The position numbers and the translations under genes are program-made. A stretch of DNA of 64,000 nucleotides from SSF14 sp046331245 (GTDB taxonomy: Bacteria; Actinomycetota; Acidimicrobiia; Acidimicrobiales; Microtrichaceae). Position 1 is the first letter of the stretch; each line of letters begins with the position of its first letter. This document shows positions 1-8,302 of the stretch, piece by piece. The stretch is from positions 62,001 through 126,000 of the forward strand of contig JAXLRH010000009.1 of the NCBI GenBank assembly GCA_046331245.1, written 5' to 3'. The notes under the pieces were generated by a model. The model did not search any database. It was not told where the DNA came from and saw only the letters and a list, made by a program, of their open reading frames with translations.

Positions 1-504
1 ACCCATCCCCTCGAACTCGACGTCACGCGGGAACGTGACACGCGTGACGGCCGTGTTCACGAGGCCGCTGCCGGTGTCCTGGTCGAGACGGAAGTTCGCG
101 ACGTTGACCATCTGGTCGACGGTGGAGACCCGGAGGAACAGCTCGGGGAGCCGCTCGTACCGGTCAAGGATCGCACCGGGCCCGACGCCGGCCGACGACA
201 CCAGCACGTCCTTAAAAGAGTTGTAGACGGCCGTCGAGCCGTCGACGAAGGACGCCGTCGGGTTCGTCGAGCCGCTCGCGAGCCCAGCGCCGGCCGCCGT
301 ACCGGCCGTCGCCCCGAACGACACCAGTACGTCCACAGGCGCTGTCTTCAGCGCCGTGGCGACATCCTGATCGAGCACACCGGCGGCGACCGATGGAGCC
401 AGCGGGTCGGTCTGGGGCGGCGTGGTCGTCGGTGGGCAGCCGGTCAGAACGGCGGCAACCAGCGAGAATCCGAGCGCGATCGCCGCGCGATGTCGTCGTT
501 GCAT
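1..504 (-). CDS. Truncated lipoprotein, possibly the propeptide part of a secreted protease
   Basis: The gene begins at the ATG at 504 and runs off the left edge of the window, leaving 168 residues with no stop. The N-terminus is a lipoprotein signal peptide: basic MQRRHR, a hydrophobic stretch, then the lipobox LTGC near residue 20, followed by a Thr/Pro-rich linker. The rest has alternating strand and helix character (VDVLVSFG, ILDRYERLPELFLRVST), which loosely resembles the inhibitor I9 propeptide of subtilisin-like proteases. That reading is an inference because the catalytic part lies outside the window. It is divergent from the RCC1 lipoprotein gene at 640. Confidence 0.75.
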   Translation of the reverse strand, partial: MQRRHRAAIALGFSLVAAVLTGCPPTTTPPQTDPLAPSVAAGVLDQDVATALKTAPVDVLVSFGATAGTAAGAGLASGSTNPTASFVDGSTAVYNSFKDVLVSSAGVGPGAILDRYERLPELFLRVSTVDQMVNVANFRLDQDTGSGLVNTAVTRVTFPRDVEFEGMG

Positions 505-639
505 CCCCTCGAGCCCTCCAGCAGACCTCCGGCGATTCTGACTGCCGAACGCAGTTCGCCGCAAGGTCCTTCTGTAGTACCCTCACCCGACTGACTGGGG
601 AGACGGGCTGCGCCTCGTACGCGCCCGAACGGAGGGGCC

Positions 640-3156
640 ATGCGCCGAGCGGTTCTATTGTCGACCGTCGTCGTCCTGACGCTGGCGGCAGCCTGCGTGC
701 CGGACACGACGACGCCACCGACGTCGACGACCACCACGACGACGGACGGTCCGACGACCTCGACGACCACCACGACGACGACCACCACCACCACACTGCC
801 CGGTGATACGAACGCGCCCACCTGGCCGGTCGGCGCCACGTTGGGGGCGGCTGTCGACGGCCGCAACATCACCTTCACCTGGAACGCAGCGTCGGACGAC
901 GTCGCTGTCGCGGCCTACCGCCTCGCACGCGACGGCGTCGAGTTCGCCGTCGTCCCCGGTGACCGGACGACCTACACCGCGACCGGACTTCCGCATTCGA
1001 CGACGTCGACCTTCTCCGTCGTCGCGCTCGACGCCGCGGCGAACCCCGCCACCGGTCCGACGACCACGGCGACGACGGCGCAGCCGGTCGAATATCCGGC
1101 GACCGCCGTCGCGCTCGGCAACGGTGACCACTGCATCTTGACGCCGACCGCGACAGTCCAGTGCTGGGGCGACAATCAGGAAGGTCAGGTCGGCAACGGC
1201 ACTCTCGATCCTGCCGATCGACCCGTGACAGTTCCCGGCCTCGCCGGCGTCGCCGAGATCGCGACCGGCGAGGCATACGCCTGCGCCCGTCTCTTCTCCG
1301 GCAGCGTCAAGTGCTGGGGCCGAAACGACGTCGGGCAGCTCGGAAACAACACGCGCACATCGTCCGCCGTGCCGGTGACGGTCAGCGGCGTTGCGGGCGC
1401 GACCCGATTGTCGACCGGTGATGCCCACGCATGCGCCATCGTCGCGAGCGGTGCAGTCAAGTGCTGGGGCTCGAACGCGGACGGCGAGCTCGGCAACGGC
1501 GGCACGTTTGCGGACGGCCTCACCTCGGCGGTGTCGGTGACGGGCATGAGCGGAGCGATCGACATCGCCGCCGGCGGGTCGCACACCTGCGCCGTGCTGA
1601 CGGGCGGGAGCGTGAAGTGCTGGGGCGACGGAGGCTTCGGGCAGATCGGCAACGGCGACGACGTCGGCAAGCTCGCCCCGACGACCGTGCCCGGAGTCAC
1701 CGGAGCGACGTCGATCGCCGCCGACTACGCGGGCGTGTGCGCCGTCACGTCCGGCGGGGCAGCGAGCTGTTGGGGTGACCAGGAATTGTCACCGGTTGCG
1801 CTCAGCGGTGTCTCGGGAGCTGTCAAGGTCGTCATGTCCACCTCGGAGGCCGGCGACGGCGTGTGCGTGCTGCTCGCCGACGGCACGGCGAAGTGCCAGG
1901 GCGAGAACGATCGCGGTTCGATGGGCACCGGCGACGTCACCACGAGGCCCACGCCACAAGCGGTCGTTGGGCTCACCGGGGCGACCTCCCTCGCCCTTGG
2001 CGACGCCGGGTGCGCGATCACGGCCGGCAACCACCTCCGCTGCTGGGGCGGCTCTTCCAACGACATGGGCAACGTCGACATTGTCGACTCGACGGTGCCC
2101 ATCCAGTTCCCGGGCGCCGGCACCGCGACGGCGCTCGCGACCGGCGCGAGCCGCATCTGCGTGATCGTCGCCGGCGGCGGCGTAAAGTGCTGGGGCGACA
2201 ACAGCGCCGGCTGGCTCGGCAATGGCACCGAGATCAACTCGCCGGTATCGAGCCCGGTGACCGTGACCGGCGTGTCGGGCGCAACCGCCCTGTCGGGCTC
2301 GGACAGCCACACCTGCGCGCTGCTCGCCGGCGGCACGATCCGCTGCTGGGGCGACAACTCCTACGGGGAGCTCGGCAACGGTTCAGAACTCCAGGTCCTG
2401 AACGCCGTGCTCGTCGCGAACGTGAGCGGGGCGACCGCCGTCGCCGCCGGCGGCTCACACACCTGCGCGATCGTCGCCGCCGGAGCCGTCAAGTGCTGGG
2501 GGGACGGCCTGCGCGGCCAGCTCGGATTCGGCTTCAACCAGTCGTCGCTCGCCGTCACCGTGACCGGCCTGACCGGCGCGACGGCGATCGCAGTCGGGGG
2601 CGAGCACACCTGCGCGATCGTGGCCGGCGGTGAGGTCCGATGCTGGGGGGCGAACGACAACGGCCAGCTCGGCGACGGCACCACTGACGATAGTGACGTG
2701 CCGGTTGGGACCGGTGTAACCGGAGCCGTGGCGATCGCCGTGAACGAGTGGTCGACCTGTGCTGCCCTCGTCGGTGGCAAGGTCGTGTGCTGGGGCGCCG
2801 ACCTGTCTGACCTAACCCCCGATCCCCTTCCGGTCCATCTCTCAGCCGTGCCGATGGTCGGTATCGACAACGCGACGGCATTGACCGCGCACGGGTTCCG
2901 CTTCTGCGCCCGGCTCGCCGACGGGCACGCCGTCTGCTGGGGCGAGAACGACGGCGCTGCCGGCACCAACACCACGTCGAATCTTCCTTTGCCGACCCGC
3001 GTCACCGGCCTGTCGAACATCGGGACGATCAGCACGGGCGAGTCCAACACCTGCGCGCTCGTCGGCGTCAACGTGTGGTGCTGGGGGTCCGGCCTCGAAG
3101 GCGAACTCGGCAGCCGCACGGCCTACTGGTCGCCCCACGACGTGCTCTGGGTGTAG
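640..3156 (+). CDS. RCC1-repeat lipoprotein with FN3 domain
   Basis: An 838-residue protein exported as a lipoprotein: signal peptide with lipobox LAAAC near residue 19, then a Thr-rich linker to about residue 55. Residues about 58-143 look like a fibronectin type III domain (TFTWNAASDD, YRLARDG). The rest consists of RCC1-type units of roughly 50 residues, each ending in a Cys-Trp-Gly motif such as VKCWGDN followed by a GQLGNG-like turn. I count 14 such motifs, one of them degenerate (CQG). RCC1 repeats form beta-propellers used for protein binding. Each unit also carries a second Cys (HTCAIV), which suggests a disulfide per blade. The ligand is unknown. The ATG at 640 is chosen because the signal peptide starts there. 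Confidence 0.9.
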   Translation: MRRAVLLSTVVVLTLAAACVPDTTTPPTSTTTTTTDGPTTSTTTTTTTTTTTLPGDTNAPTWPVGATLGAAVDGRNITFTWNAASDDVAVAAYRLARDGVEFAVVPGDRTTYTATGLPHSTTSTFSVVALDAAANPATGPTTTATTAQPVEYPATAVALGNGDHCILTPTATVQCWGDNQEGQVGNGTLDPADRPVTVPGLAGVAEIATGEAYACARLFSGSVKCWGRNDVGQLGNNTRTSSAVPVTVSGVAGATRLSTGDAHACAIVASGAVKCWGSNADGELGNGGTFADGLTSAVSVTGMSGAIDIAAGGSHTCAVLTGGSVKCWGDGGFGQIGNGDDVGKLAPTTVPGVTGATSIAADYAGVCAVTSGGAASCWGDQELSPVALSGVSGAVKVVMSTSEAGDGVCVLLADGTAKCQGENDRGSMGTGDVTTRPTPQAVVGLTGATSLALGDAGCAITAGNHLRCWGGSSNDMGNVDIVDSTVPIQFPGAGTATALATGASRICVIVAGGGVKCWGDNSAGWLGNGTEINSPVSSPVTVTGVSGATALSGSDSHTCALLAGGTIRCWGDNSYGELGNGSELQVLNAVLVANVSGATAVAAGGSHTCAIVAAGAVKCWGDGLRGQLGFGFNQSSLAVTVTGLTGATAIAVGGEHTCAIVAGGEVRCWGANDNGQLGDGTTDDSDVPVGTGVTGAVAIAVNEWSTCAALVGGKVVCWGADLSDLTPDPLPVHLSAVPMVGIDNATALTAHGFRFCARLADGHAVCWGENDGAAGTNTTSNLPLPTRVTGLSNIGTISTGESNTCALVGVNVWCWGSGLEGELGSRTAYWSPHDVLWV

Positions 3157-3187
3157 CTGTAGGCGCAGCGCGAACGCGTAGCGTGCC

Positions 3188-3519
3188 GAGCTCCGACGCA
3201 CGGACCACGGCAAACCATCGGAGATCGTCACCGACAAGTCCCCGACCCTCGCGGCGTTGATCGCTGATTTGATCCCCGAAGCAGAGACATTGCGCCAAGC
3301 CGTACGCGAACAGCCGGATCGAATGCGACCGCGGTCGGCTGAACGCACGATTGAGACCGATGCGCTGCTTGAAGACCGACTTCACGGCCAGCGTGATCAT
3401 CCGGGGTCACGCGCTGGTGCAGAACATTCGCCGTGGCCACTACCAGTTCGACTACGACACCGACCCGACGCCTGCTCGAGGCGGCGTTCGACGACCTCTG
3501 CTCAGCGCTCGTCCACTGA
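3188..3519 (+). pseudogene. Remnant of an IS6-type DDE transposase (C-terminal third)
   Basis: Read across frames, this stretch gives the end of an IS6/IS240-like transposase: PSEIVTDKSPTLAALI, then after a shift NSRIECDRGRLNARLRPMR, then VIIRGHALVQNIRRGHY, then after a second shift LLEAAFDDLCSALVH and a TGA at 3517-3519. In this family the RIE..HGRLK..LRPMRGLK block holds the last catalytic Glu. There are at least two frameshifts (near 3310 and near 3470), and the N-terminal two thirds are missing. It lies just upstream of the tRNA-Thr. Family assignment is from recalled motifs. Confidence 0.7.
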
Positions 3520-3700
3520 GCAACCAACTCCGTCTGTAGGGTGCGCCCCGATCACGATCAACGCAAAGTGCCCGATGACGAGATGTCGGCACCGCGACCC
3601 GCGTCGAGCTGTCCGGGCCCGCGATCCCGTCCCGCCCGACCAGAATCAGCCCGGTACGATGACCGTTCGCCGGAGTTGTCCGCTAGTACTCCGCCTCTCC

Positions 3701-3774
3701 GCCCGGATAGCTCAGTTGGCCAGAGCAGCTGTCTTGTAAACAGCAGGTCCTCGGTTCGAATCCGAGTTCGGGCT
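3701..3774 (+). tRNA. tRNA-Thr (anticodon UGU), integration target
   Basis: A complete cloverleaf can be folded. The acceptor stem is GCCCGGA with TTCGGGC, the D-arm follows, and the anticodon stem GCTGT/ACAGC encloses the loop CTTGTAA (anticodon TGT, reading ACA). The T-arm is CTCGG-TTCGAAT-CCGAG. The 3' CCA does not appear to be encoded in full. The 3' half of the gene is repeated downstream at two places, so this is the attachment site used by the neighbouring integrases, and the left-end copy keeps the tRNA functional. Confidence 0.95.
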
Positions 3775-3776
3775 CC
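3733..3776 (+). repeat. attL of island 1 (inside tRNA-Thr)
   Basis: A 44-base segment from the anticodon loop to the acceptor end of the tRNA is repeated exactly at 22472-22515. Its last 30 bases (3747-3776) recur again at 24822-24851. Confidence 0.93.
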
Positions 3777-3822
3777 CATTTCTCGGGGTATTCAGCCTCC
3801 TGAAGGGGTCGCGAAACCCCGC

Positions 3823-3842
3823 TTGCTAACCCCTTGCTAACC
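3823..3842 (+). promoter_or_regulatory. Candidate integrase arm-type sites, left end
   Basis: Two direct copies of TTGCTAACC at 3823-3831 and 3834-3842 (11-base period) lie between attL and the integrase gene. The same pair with the same spacing occurs near the right end at 22347-22366. Paired short direct repeats close to both ends are what arm-binding domains of tyrosine integrases recognise. This is inferred, not shown. Confidence 0.6.
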
Positions 3843-3949
3843 AGCCGTTTCGGCAGGTCGGCTCGGTAGGCCGAGATTTTTCGCTCCATGTGACCGGTTT
3901 GAGACGGTCGTCGCGCGCTTAGCCCGACATGAGAGCGAGGAGGTCGCAG

Positions 3950-5104
3950 ATGCGCGGCTCGGTGATGAAGCGGGGTAGCACCTGGACGTACGTGATCTCG
4001 TTGGGTCACGACGAACACGGGAAGCGGAAGCAGAAGTGGGTCGGCGGGCATCGGACGCGCAAGGAGGCCGAGGACGCGATGATCGCGACCCTCGAACGCA
4101 TCCGCACCGGGAGCTTCATCGACCCAGGTGCCTCCACGCTCAGGGAGTACCTCGACGAGTGGCTCGCAGCTGTCGAGCCGACGCTTCGGATCACGACGTG
4201 GCGGAGCTACGAGCAGATGCTTCGCCTCTGGGTGATCCCGCGTGTTGGTCGGATCAAGCTGGCCGATCTCACGCCGATGCACCTGCGCCGACTGCAGGCC
4301 GACCTGCTCAAGAACGGCAAACTCGACGGCAAGACCGGGCTCTCGCACCAGTCGGTCGCAAACTGTCGCCGAGCGTTGAAGAAGGCCCTGAGCGACGCGG
4401 TGAAGTGGGGACTGCTGGCGCACAACCCGATGACGTTCGTCGACGCGCCGCGTGTGATCGCGGTGTCGCGGCCGACGTGGGACGCGACCCAGGCGAAGGT
4501 GTTCCTCGACGCGGTCGCGGACAGTGAGCTGCTCGCGGCGTGGGTGCTGTTCCTCACGACGGGGATGCGACGCGGCGAGGTCGCCGGCCTGCGGTGGGAC
4601 GCGGTCGATCTCGAGAAGGCGTCGCTCGCCGTTCGGATCAACCGGGTGTCGGCCGGCCAAGGCAACCGGGTCGCCGAGCATCCGCCGAAGACGAAGCGAG
4701 GGCAACGATCGATCGCTCTCGACGCCGGCACGGTCGACGCGTTGCGAGCGCATCGTCGTCGCCAGCTGGAGGACCGACTGCGAGCCGGGCCGGCGTGGAC
4801 CGAAACCGGGTTCGTCTTCTGCGGGCTCGACGGTCTGCCGCTGCACCCTGACACGTTCACCGCGACGTTCAAACGGTTGCGCGATCCCCTGCAGCTCCCG
4901 GTCATCACGCTGCACGATCTCCGCCACACCTCGGCGACGCTGGCCCTTGCAGCGGGTGTGCACCCGAAGGTCGTCTCCGAGCGACTCGGCCACGCCAACA
5001 TCAGCATCACGCTCGACCTGTACAGCCACGTCATCGAAGACATGCAGAGCGAGGCCGCCGAGCAGATCGGCGCGCTGCTGTTCGGCGGGACCGTCCATGG
5101 CTGA
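3950..5104 (+). CDS. int: Tyrosine integrase of island 1
   Basis: A 384-residue site-specific recombinase that would insert and excise the island at tRNA-Thr. The N-terminal part (GSVMKRGSTWTYVIS, with a KWVGGHRTRKEA stretch) resembles the AP2-like arm-binding domain, followed by a SAM-like core-binding domain. The catalytic domain has Arg near 207 (TGMRRGEVAGLRW), HDLRHT at 322-327, GH at 347-348 and the nucleophile Tyr near 358 (LDLYSH). An ATG at 3929 is also in frame, but a GAGGAGG ribosome site at 3937-3943 lies 6 bases before the ATG at 3950, which decides the start. Its end overlaps the toxin gene by 8 bases. Confidence 0.95.
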   Translation: MRGSVMKRGSTWTYVISLGHDEHGKRKQKWVGGHRTRKEAEDAMIATLERIRTGSFIDPGASTLREYLDEWLAAVEPTLRITTWRSYEQMLRLWVIPRVGRIKLADLTPMHLRRLQADLLKNGKLDGKTGLSHQSVANCRRALKKALSDAVKWGLLAHNPMTFVDAPRVIAVSRPTWDATQAKVFLDAVADSELLAAWVLFLTTGMRRGEVAGLRWDAVDLEKASLAVRINRVSAGQGNRVAEHPPKTKRGQRSIALDAGTVDALRAHRRRQLEDRLRAGPAWTETGFVFCGLDGLPLHPDTFTATFKRLRDPLQLPVITLHDLRHTSATLALAAGVHPKVVSERLGHANISITLDLYSHVIEDMQSEAAEQIGALLFGGTVHG

Positions 5105-5495
5105 CCGCAAGAAGCCTCGCCCAACGGCCGAACACCTTGATATCATCTCTGATGTCAGTTGGAGCGTCGAGCTGGAACCGGAGGTCGAGGAATGGTTGGA
5201 CATGCTCTCGCCCGCCGAGTTCGCTTTGACGCTTCCGCACATCGAGCGACTCGCCGAGCGGGGCAACCGTCTCCGCATGCCGGCGTCGAAGCCGCTCGGC
5301 GACGGACTCTTCGAGCTTCGATTCGATCTCGACTCCGTCGCCTGGCGGATCCCGTTCTTCTTCGCGACCGGCCGGCGGATCGTCTTGCTGACGGTGTTTC
5401 GAAAGCAACGAATGAACGAGCGCACCGAGATCACCCGCGCACGCGCCGCCATGGTGCGGTGCATCGCCGAGGGCCACACCGCTGAGGAGGACTGA
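5097..5495 (+). CDS. HigB/Gp49-like toxin of a toxin-antitoxin pair
   Basis: A 132-residue protein of the RelE superfamily, HigB/Gp49-like group, whose members cleave mRNA on the ribosome. The segments supporting this are LFELRFDLDSVAWRIPFF, the strand RRIVLLTVFRKQ, and the closing helix EITRARAAMV, which follow the Gp49-like pattern. The ATG overlaps the end of the integrase gene, and the stop overlaps the antitoxin start (TGATG). The order toxin then antitoxin is that of higBA. Joining it to the integrase transcript would link island loss to toxin release. That role is inferred. Confidence 0.85.
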   Translation: MADRKKPRPTAEHLDIISDVSWSVELEPEVEEWLDMLSPAEFALTLPHIERLAERGNRLRMPASKPLGDGLFELRFDLDSVAWRIPFFFATGRRIVLLTVFRKQRMNERTEITRARAAMVRCIAEGHTAEED

Positions 5496-5800
5496 TGGGA
5501 CGCACCAATCTCGACGACCTGAAGGACCGACGGCTCGGCCGAATGACAGCGGCTGAGCGCGCTGAGTTCGATGCGACGTATGCGGCTGCGAAGTTGGCGC
5601 TGTCCGTCGGCGAGCAGGTCCGCGACGCCCGTGAGGCCGCCGGGCTGTCGCAACGCGCCCTCGCCTCCCGCATGGGGACGAGCCAGGCAGCGATCGCACG
5701 CCTCGAGGCCGGCGGGGTCGGTTCGACGCTCACGACGCTTCAGCGCGTCGCAGCGGCGCTCGACCTGGAGGTAACGGTCCACCTTCGACCGGCCATCTGA
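5495..5800 (+). CDS. XRE-family antitoxin, HigA-like
   Basis: A 101-residue protein with a C-terminal helix-turn-helix: VGEQVRDAREAAGLSQRALA, then SRMGTSQAAIARLEAG, then TLTTLQRVAAALDLEV. This is the standard cro/C1-type DNA-binding domain of HigA antitoxins, which neutralise the toxin and repress their own promoter. It starts one base inside the toxin stop codon, so translation is likely coupled. The N-terminal 35 residues are helical and could hold the toxin-binding part. Confidence 0.88.
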   Translation: MGRTNLDDLKDRRLGRMTAAERAEFDATYAAAKLALSVGEQVRDAREAAGLSQRALASRMGTSQAAIARLEAGGVGSTLTTLQRVAAALDLEVTVHLRPAI

Positions 5801-5868
5801 TTGGACTGACACCAGGTCGAGGCCGTCTCGTCCGCAAGGAAGATGGGCGCCGTGCTAGCAACGTCGGC

Positions 5869-6750
5869 GTGGCGACCAAGGTGATGGCTCTCAAGCGCAA
5901 CGGCGCCTGCTCGGCGTGCGCGACCCCGCTCGCCACGGGAACCCGGGCGCAATGGGACAACGTTTCGAAACTCGTGACGTGCCTCACGTGCGTTGAAAAC
6001 ATCGCTCCCCCGGAGGTAGCGGCCATCCCCACGCCACCACTCCCCCCAATCGTCGATCCTGTACCGACCGGACCCGCCGACGACCTGCCACCGATCGACG
6101 TCGGCACGCCCGGGGCTTCGGCACAGAAGGAGTTCGAACGGCGCCACGCCAAACGGGAACAGAAGATCGAAGAGAAGTGGGGCACTGGACGCCTTGGCCG
6201 GGTGGCCAAGTTCCTGTCGGACGATCCGCAAAGCACGACCGCATGGGCAAAGGGGGCTCATGGCGAGGAACGCGTGGCAGCCATCCTGAGCGAACGTCTC
6301 GCCGAAGACGCTGTGTTGCTTCACGACCGCAAGGTCCCCAAGACCAGGGGCAACATCGACCACATCGCCATCGCCCCGAGCGGGGTGTGGATCATCGACG
6401 CCAAGAAGTACACCGGTAAGGTTGAGAAGCGCGACGTCGGCGGCTTCTTCAAGACCGAGCTGCGTCTCTACGTCGGCGGACGCGACCGCAGCAAGTCGGT
6501 GGACGGTCTGCAGTGGCAGGTCGACGCTGTGCGCACAGTCCTCGAAGATGAAGCGATCCCCGTCCACCCGGCGCTGAGCTTCGTAGGGGCGGAATGGCCG
6601 ATGTTCTTCGCCAAGCCGTTCCAGCTGAAGGGTGTGTGGATCAGTTGGCCCGGCAAGCTTGCCGAGTTGGTGCTCGGCGACGGCCCGCTCGCGATCGATG
6701 ACGTCGACCGGGTCGCACGCCTGCTCTCGCACCGCCTTCCAGCCAACTGA
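5869..6750 (+). CDS. NERD-domain protein with N-terminal zinc-ribbon-like Cys pairs
   Basis: A 293-residue protein. The N-terminus carries two Cys pairs (ACSAC and CLTC, around residues 14-44), a probable zinc ribbon, then a Pro-rich linker. From about residue 125 there is a NERD (nuclease-related) domain: GAHGEERVAAILSERL, then TRGNIDHIAIAPSGVWIIDAKK, matching the D..(E/D)xK pattern of restriction-endonuclease-fold enzymes. The nuclease function is predicted from the fold only. The GTG at 5869 is used; an ATG at 5884 is an alternative. It stands alone between the toxin-antitoxin pair and hen1. Confidence 0.8.
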   Translation: MATKVMALKRNGACSACATPLATGTRAQWDNVSKLVTCLTCVENIAPPEVAAIPTPPLPPIVDPVPTGPADDLPPIDVGTPGASAQKEFERRHAKREQKIEEKWGTGRLGRVAKFLSDDPQSTTAWAKGAHGEERVAAILSERLAEDAVLLHDRKVPKTRGNIDHIAIAPSGVWIIDAKKYTGKVEKRDVGGFFKTELRLYVGGRDRSKSVDGLQWQVDAVRTVLEDEAIPVHPALSFVGAEWPMFFAKPFQLKGVWISWPGKLAELVLGDGPLAIDDVDRVARLLSHRLPAN

Positions 6751-6881
6751 GACGCCGGCTACTCCGAGAACGCTGCGCGGTCGAAGAGGCGACCGGCGCG
6801 GACCAATCAGCGCAAAGACGCTCGGCGACGGGCACGACAATCCCGGAGGGCGAACGGCGAGGCGCCCCTAAGGTCAGTGCC

Positions 6882-8302
6882 GTGTTGCTGACGATCTCCA
6901 CCGACCATTCTCCTGCGAGCGATCTCGGGTTTCTTCTGCACAAGAACCCGGGCCGGCTTCACTCGACGGACATGAGCTTCGGCACAGCGCACGTCGTGTT
7001 CCCGAAGCGTCCGACAGCCGGTGCACCGCAGCCGTCATCGTCGAGGTCGACAGCGTCGGTCTCGTCCGCAACCGCCGCAGGACTCGGCACGCAGGCTCAC
7101 TCTTCGACTACGTCAGCGACCGCCCCTACACCGCCAACTCATACATGTCAGCCGCGATCAGCAAGATGTTCGGCACGGCACTGTCCGGGCGCAGCAAGGA
7201 GCGACCGGATCTGGCGGCGACTCCGATTCCGATCGAGTTGGCCATCCCAGTCGTCGCGTGCCGTGGCGGGAGTGATGTCCTCGAGCGCCTCTTCGCTCCG
7301 CTCGGGTGGGAAGTCGAATCCAAGGTCATCGAGATGGACCCACTCCACCCCGAATGGGGCGACAGCCCGTACCGCTCCGTCCGGCTCCGCGGGCAGATGT
7401 GCCTGAAGGACGCGCTCGAGCACGTCTACGTCCTCCTTCCCGTGCTCGACGGGTCCAAGCACTACTGGGTGAACGCCGACGAGATCGATCGCCTGCTGCG
7501 ACGTGGCGGCGCATGGCTCGCCAGTCATCCGGAACGCGACTTCATCACCCGCCGCTACCTCCGCCATGACCGCCAGTTGACCTCCGAGGCGCTGGAACGT
7601 CTCGCCGAACTCGACGAGACCGCGCCGGAAGTCGATGCGACCGACGACAGCACCGATCGCGACGAAGCCGCCGACGCAGCCGAGGCGGCTGTCGAGGAAC
7701 GCATCAGCCTCAACGAACAGCGCATGAACGCGGTTGTCGCAGCGGTACAAGCGGCGTCCCCTCGCTCCGTGGTCGACCTGGGCTGCGGAGAAGGACGGCT
7801 CTTGGGTCGCCTCCTTCGCGACACCTCGGTCGACCGCATCCTCGGCGTCGACGTGTCGTACCGATCGCTCACAGTTGCTGCGCGCCGCCTTCGGCTCGAC
7901 GGCATGGCTCCTCGCCAGCGTGAACGTATCGAACTCCGCCAGGGCGGTCTCACCTATCTCGATGCCTCGCTCGCCGGATTCGACGTCGCATGTCTCATCG
8001 AAGTCATCGAACACATCGAGCCGTGGCGCTTCGACGCCCTCGAACGAACGGTGTTCGGCGAAGCCCGGCCATCCCGGACGATCGTCACCACCCCGAACAT
8101 CGAATACAACGTGCGGTTCGAGGGGATGACATCGGGACGGTTGCGCCACGCAGATCACCGTTTCGAATGGACTCGCGCTGAGTTCGCCGAGTGGGCCGAG
8201 GGTGTTGCCGCTCGACACGAATACTCGGTGGAGTTCGCTCCCATCGGGCCCGACGATCCGGAAGTGGGTTCTCCCACCCAGATGGCGGTGTTCTCCCGAT
8301 GA
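6882..8302 (+). pseudogene. hen1: Hen1 RNA 3'-terminal ribose 2'-O-methyltransferase, with one frameshift
   Basis: Bacterial Hen1 methylates the 2'-OH at the repair site of broken RNA so that the same site cannot be cut again. The first 40 residues are read from the GTG at 6882 (LGFLLHKNPGRLHSTDMSFG). At about 7001-7007 (TTCCCGAAGCG) the frame must move back by one base to continue as FPEASDSRCTAAVIVEVD and on to the end. The methyltransferase part has VVDLGCGEGRLLGRLL (SAM motif) and EVIEHIE plus RHADHRFEW, the metal-binding residues of Hen1. The corrected length of 473 residues is normal for the family. Its TGA overlaps the pnkp ATG. If the frameshift is real, translation could only begin again near the ATG at 7145. 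Confidence 0.88.

Noticed and set aside
4524..5495. A 323-codon frame ending in the HigB toxin
   Set aside because: Its first 190 codons are antisense-quality sequence inside the integrase gene. The real toxin starts at ATG 5097.
3683..5812. A 709-codon minus-strand frame across the integrase and toxin-antitoxin genes
   Set aside because: It runs through the tRNA and opposes genes with clear motifs; no domain is visible.
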